Origin: GCA-003244245 sp036378735
GTDB lineage: Bacteria; Actinomycetota; Actinomycetes; Mycobacteriales; Pseudonocardiaceae
Assembly (NCBI GenBank): GCA_036378735.1
Contig: DASUVX010000075.1
Span: 1 to 64,000 of the forward strand
DNA: 64,000 nucleotides
Reading direction: 5' to 3'
In this document: positions 60,582 to 64,000 of the stretch, piece by piece
Layout of the letters: each line of letters begins with the position of its first letter
How positions within the stretch are numbered: position 1 is the stretch's first letter
Program-made: the position numbers and the translations under genes
The notes under the pieces: model-generated
Databases searched by the model: none
The model's input: only the letters and a program-made list of their open reading frames with translations
What the model was told of the DNA's origin: nothing

Positions 60582-62564
60582 CCACCGGTCGTGGAGGAGA
60601 TCCACGATCTGGCCCATGATCTCGGTGAGTTCGAAATCCTTGGGGGTGAACACCTGCGCGACGCCCTGCGCGCGCAGCGCATCGGCGTCCTCAGGGGGGA
60701 TGATCCCGCCGACCAGCACAGGCACGTCCCCGGCACCTGCGGCGCGCAATCCCTCGACCACCGCAGGGACCACCTCCAGGTGCGAACCGGACAGCACCGA
60801 CAGTCCCACCACGTGGACGTCCTCGGCCACCGCGGCCGCCACGATCTCGGCCGGAGTCAGCCGAATACCCTGGTAGATCACCTCGAAGCCGACGTCACGG
60901 GCGCGAACCGCGACCTGTTCCGCGCCGTTGGAGTGCCCGTCCAGGCCAGGCTTGCCGACCAGCATCCGCAACCGCTCACCGAGCTCCTCGCCGACGTCAC
61001 GCACCCGATCCCGGACCCGCGCGATCGCCTCACCACCCGCACCTATTGCCGATGCGCCGGCGATCCCGGTCGGCGCCCGGTACTCGCCGAACACCCCGCG
61101 CAGCGCCCCGGCCCACTCCCCCGTGGTGACGCCAACGCGGGCGCAGTGCATGGACGGCTCGACCAGGTTGGCATCGGTTTTGGCGGCCTCCACCAACCGC
61201 TGCAGTGCCTCCTCGACAGCTCCGGAGTCCCGCTCGGCCCGCCATGCCCGGACCCCCTCGATCAGCTGAGCCTCGGCCGCGGGGTCGATGGTCTCGATCG
61301 CCCCCGCACCCTCGGCCTGCAGCGGGCTGGGGTCGGTCTCGGTGAACCGGTTGACCCCGACGATCACCTCCTCGCCGTCCTCGATCCGCCGGCGCCGCGC
61401 CGCCAGCGAGGAGACCAGCTGCGATTTCATGTATCCGGATTCGACGGCGGCGATGGCCCCGCCCATGGCCTGCACGCGGTCGATCTCCTCCCGGGCACCT
61501 GCGGCGATCTCGGCGACCCGGGCCTCGACCACCCGGGAGCCGTCGAAAAGGTCCTCGTACTCCAGCAGGTCGGTCTCGTACGCCAGCACCTGCTGCATCC
61601 TCAGCGCCCACTGCTGGTCCCAAGGGCGGGGCAGGCCGAGTGCCTCGTTCCACGCGGGTAGCTGCACTGCCCGGGCCCGGGCGTCCCGGGACAGCGTCAC
61701 CGCGAGCATCTCCAGCACGATGCGCTGGACGTTGTTCTCCGGCTGGGACTCCGTCAGTCCCAGGGAGTTCACCTGCACGCCGTACCTGAACCTGCGCAGT
61801 TTGGGATCGGTCACGCCATAGCGATCCCGGCAGGTCTCGTCCCACAGCCGGCGGAAGGCACGCAGCTTGCACATCTCCTCGACGAAGCGCACCCCGGCGT
61901 TGACGAAAAACGACATTCGCCCCACCACCTGCACGAATTCACCAGGGGCGACCTGCCCGCAGTCGCGCACCGAGTCCAGCACGGCGATCGCGGTGCACAT
62001 CGCGTAGGCGACTTCCTGCACCGGGGTCGCACCCGCCTCCTGCAGGTGGTAGCCGCAGACGTTGATCGGGTTCCATTTCGGGATGTGCTTGACCGCGTAG
62101 ACCACCATGTCGGTGATCAACCGCAGGCTCGGTCTCGGTGGGAAGACGTAGGTGCCGCGGGACAGGTACTCCTTGATGATGTCGTTTTGCGTGGTGCCCG
62201 ACAGCTGCGCCGAGTCCGCGCCCTGCTCTTCGGCCAGTGATGCGTACAAGGCCAGCAGCCACATCGCGGTGGCATTGATCGTCATCGAGGTGTTGGCCTG
62301 CGCCAGCGGGATGCCGTCGAACAACGTGCGCATGTCGCCGAGGTGGCTGATCGGCACGCCGACCTTGCCGACCTCGCCACGCGCCAGCTCGTGATCGGGG
62401 TCATAACCGGTCTGGGTGGGCAGGTCGAAGGCCACCGACAGGCCGGTCTGTCCCTTAGCGAGGTTGCGCCGGTACAACGCATTTGATGTGCGTGCCGACG
62501 AGTGCCCCGCATAGGTCCGCATCACCCACGGCCGGTCCCGCTCGTGATCGCTGGGAAAGGGCAT
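60558..62564 (-). CDS. meaA: Ethylmalonyl-CoA mutase MeaA (Ecm)
   Basis: B12-dependent mutase converting (2R)-ethylmalonyl-CoA to methylsuccinyl-CoA; 668 residues. The barrel has WVMRTYAGHSSARTSNALYR and LSVAFDLPTQTGYDPDHELA, the MeaA pattern. The C-terminal B12 domain has DGHSNG (542-547, the cobalt His), GLSVLSGSH and VLVGGIIPPEDA. Its length and lack of the long methylmalonyl-CoA mutase N-terminus fit MeaA. The last seven residues come from a repeat segment. Together with Ccr, Mce and thiolase it defines the upper ethylmalonyl-CoA pathway. Confidence 0.95.
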   Translation of the reverse strand: MPFPSDHERDRPWVMRTYAGHSSARTSNALYRRNLAKGQTGLSVAFDLPTQTGYDPDHELARGEVGKVGVPISHLGDMRTLFDGIPLAQANTSMTINATAMWLLALYASLAEEQGADSAQLSGTTQNDIIKEYLSRGTYVFPPRPSLRLITDMVVYAVKHIPKWNPINVCGYHLQEAGATPVQEVAYAMCTAIAVLDSVRDCGQVAPGEFVQVVGRMSFFVNAGVRFVEEMCKLRAFRRLWDETCRDRYGVTDPKLRRFRYGVQVNSLGLTESQPENNVQRIVLEMLAVTLSRDARARAVQLPAWNEALGLPRPWDQQWALRMQQVLAYETDLLEYEDLFDGSRVVEARVAEIAAGAREEIDRVQAMGGAIAAVESGYMKSQLVSSLAARRRRIEDGEEVIVGVNRFTETDPSPLQAEGAGAIETIDPAAEAQLIEGVRAWRAERDSGAVEEALQRLVEAAKTDANLVEPSMHCARVGVTTGEWAGALRGVFGEYRAPTGIAGASAIGAGGEAIARVRDRVRDVGEELGERLRMLVGKPGLDGHSNGAEQVAVRARDVGFEVIYQGIRLTPAEIVAAAVAEDVHVVGLSVLSGSHLEVVPAVVEGLRAAGAGDVPVLVGGIIPPEDADALRAQGVAQVFTPKDFELTEIMGQIVDLLHDRWGKVHKHP

Positions 62565-62611
62565 TTAGGGCACCTCCCGCCGCTCTAGTGCGGAGAATAC
62601 TTGGCGCGCGC

Positions 62612-62627
62612 TGTGGCCGGCGCCACA
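62612..62627 (+). promoter_or_regulatory. Inverted repeat upstream of the acyl-CoA ligase gene
   Basis: TGTGGC-CGGC-GCCACA is a perfect 6-bp palindrome in the 99-base divergent gap between meaA and the ligase gene, 37 bases before the GTG. It is a candidate operator for either gene. Confidence 0.4.
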
Positions 62628-62663
62628 ATCGAGGCTGCCAACGGGGAGAGAAGGGACACAGCA

Positions 62664-64000
62664 GTGGACAGCACCATGATGGATGTCCCGCTCACCGTGG
62701 GCATGATCCTGCGCCACGGCGTCACCGTGCACGGTGACAGCGAGGTCGTTACCTGGACCGGCGACGGTGCCCGCAGCGCAACGTATGCGCAGATTGGACG
62801 ACGCGCCGCGCAGCTGGCCAGCGCTCTGCGGGAGCTCGGCGTCACCGGTGACCAGCGAGTGGCCACCTTCCAGTGGAACAACCAGGAGCACCTCGAGGCT
62901 TACCTGGCTATTCCCGCGATGGGCGCGGTGGTGCACACGCTCAATTTGCGGTTGCCGCCCGACCAGGTGACCTGGATCGCCAATCATGCCGAAGACGACG
63001 TGGTGATCGTGGATGGGTCATTGGTGCCGGTACTGGGCCGCGCCCTGCCGGAGATGAAGACGGTCCGCCACGTCATGGTTGTGGGAGCGGCCGACACCTC
63101 GCCGTTGGAGGGCGCAGGCCCGCAGCTGCACTCCTACCACCAGCTGCTGGCTGCCCAACCCGAAAACTTCGCCTGGCCAGACAGCATTGATGAACGCTCC
63201 GCGGCTGCGATGTGCTACACCAGCGGCACCACGGGCCACCCGAAGGGCGTGGCCTACAGTCACCGTTCGGCGTACCTGCACTCGATGTGCATCTGCACCG
63301 GTGAGGGCGCGGCGCTGACTCCCACTGACCGGGTCCTGCCGGTAGTACCGATGTTCCACGCCAACGCCTGGGGGTTGCCCTACGCGGCGCTGATGTCCGG
63401 CGCCAGCCTGCTCATGCCCGACCGATTCTTGCAAGCCGAGGCGTTAGTCAAATTCATCGAGACGCAGCGCCCCACGATCTCCGCTGCGGTGCCCACGATC
63501 TGGGGCGACGTGCTGCGCTACCTGCGCGAGCACGGCGGTGATGTGTCCTCGATCCACCGAGTGCTGTGCGGGGGCTCGGCCGTGCCGCTGGCGCTGATGA
63601 AAGCGTTCTCCGAAGAATTCGGCATAGAAATCACGCATGCCTGGGGGATGACCGAGATCTCGCCGATCGGCTCGGTGGCCACCCCACCGGTCGGCGCGCA
63701 GGGCGAGGAGGCCTGGCGCTACCGGGCCAGCCAGGGACGCCTGGTCGCCGGCGTCGAGGGCCGCATCGTCGGCGACGGCGACGTGGTGCTGCCCTGTGAC
63801 GGCACGTCGGTGGGCGAGATCCAGGTCCGCGGGCCGTGGGTCACCGCGCGGTACTACCGGGATGATGACCCGGCCCGCTTCCATGACGGCTGGCTGCGTA
63901 CCGGGGACGTCGGCACCCTCGACGAGCTGGGCTTTATCACCATCTCCGACCGCGCCAAGGACGTGATCAAGTCCGGTGGGGAGTGGATCTCCTCGGTCCA
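62664..64000 (+). CDS. Fatty-acid-CoA ligase (AMP-forming), C-terminus beyond window
   Basis: 445 residues visible of about 540. The ATP-binding P-loop is CYTSGTTGHPKGVAYSH, the A5 region AWGMTEISPIGS, and the adenylate/hinge motifs are GWLRTGDVGTLDELGFITIS and DRAKDVIKSGGEWIS. The start is GTG 62664 (GGGA upstream) or the ATG pair at 62676. It would activate short- to medium-chain acids to acyl-CoA and feed the acyl-CoA enzymes of this region. It is divergent from meaA. Confidence 0.93.
   Translation, partial: MDSTMMDVPLTVGMILRHGVTVHGDSEVVTWTGDGARSATYAQIGRRAAQLASALRELGVTGDQRVATFQWNNQEHLEAYLAIPAMGAVVHTLNLRLPPDQVTWIANHAEDDVVIVDGSLVPVLGRALPEMKTVRHVMVVGAADTSPLEGAGPQLHSYHQLLAAQPENFAWPDSIDERSAAAMCYTSGTTGHPKGVAYSHRSAYLHSMCICTGEGAALTPTDRVLPVVPMFHANAWGLPYAALMSGASLLMPDRFLQAEALVKFIETQRPTISAAVPTIWGDVLRYLREHGGDVSSIHRVLCGGSAVPLALMKAFSEEFGIEITHAWGMTEISPIGSVATPPVGAQGEEAWRYRASQGRLVAGVEGRIVGDGDVVLPCDGTSVGEIQVRGPWVTARYYRDDDPARFHDGWLRTGDVGTLDELGFITISDRAKDVIKSGGEWISSV

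Noticed and set aside
60558..62564. Methylmalonyl-CoA mutase large subunit considered for the second mutase
   Set aside because: RTYAGHS and the pattern along the barrel, together with the 668-residue length and Ccr nearby, fit ethylmalonyl-CoA mutase MeaA better than MutB.

Overview
The window is high-GC actinobacterial DNA. Markers of the phylum include mycothiol deacetylase MshB, NucS endonuclease, the GlgE trehalose-to-glucan pathway, an F420-type luciferase-like oxidoreductase, the FdxC/DapC pair, GTG starts and many 4-bp GTGA/ATGA gene overlaps. Three blocks keep the gene order of Mycobacterium tuberculosis (from memory): lpqW-mshB-fdxC-dapC (Rv1166-Rv1178), ligA...mnmA-iscS-etfA-etfB...ech-ABC (Rv3014c-Rv3041c) and nucS, mce, thiolase, thioredoxin, glgB/glgE/glgP (Rv1321-Rv1328). 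An aromatic-carotenoid gene (crtU), an ethylmalonyl-CoA gene set and isobutyryl-CoA mutase point away from Mycobacterium, towards a Pseudonocardiales- or Frankiales-like lineage; genus cannot be set from the sequence.

Layout. 1-7.4 kb (minus strand): dapC (cut by the window edge), fdxC, a membrane protein, mshB, an LpqW-like lipoprotein, ligA, cspA. 7.6-16.2 kb: a dead FAD-oxidoreductase fragment, a double GNAT protein, a MetE-like protein, an orphan 78-residue peptide, mnmA-iscS, an LLM oxidoreductase, etfA-etfB, a polysaccharide deacetylase. 16.2-21.3 kb: two small unknown proteins, ribokinase plus nucleoside hydrolase, VanZ-like protein, enoyl-CoA hydratase, ABC ATPase. 21.3-38.3 kb: glucan/trehalose metabolism (glgX, glgP, glgE, treS, mak, glgB), interrupted by a methyltransferase, crtU and a Rieske protein. 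38.4-45.1 kb: a degenerate PAS-GGDEF-EAL protein, DUF2127 protein, MocR regulator divergent from an EamA-PNPOx fusion, thioredoxin-TPR protein. 45.1-64 kb: acyl-CoA metabolism (icmA, meaB, thiolase, mce, ccr, fused 3-hydroxyacyl-CoA dehydrogenase, meaA, crotonase, acyl-CoA ligase), with nucS, an aldehyde dehydrogenase, a coiled-coil protein and an AT-richer P450 next to a transposase remnant.

How genes work together. TreS, Mak, GlgE and GlgB form the complete trehalose -> maltose -> maltose-1-phosphate -> branched alpha-glucan route, with GlgX and GlgP for breakdown. Thiolase, 3-hydroxybutyryl-CoA dehydrogenase, Ccr, Mce and MeaA form the upper ethylmalonyl-CoA pathway from acetyl-CoA to methylsuccinyl-CoA; IcmA feeds in isobutyryl-/butyryl-CoA, and MeaB is the likely chaperone of the B12 mutases.

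The most unusual signal is non-coding. At least seven short palindromic elements, all 64-66 bp long, occur in gaps between genes in four unrelated sequence families (4701, 7036, 15361, 23404, 35917, 46858, 59655). A separate 33-bp tandem repeat occurs at three loci, once in frame inside a coding sequence and once at the start codon of ligA. No tRNA, rRNA, CRISPR array or intact insertion sequence was seen.
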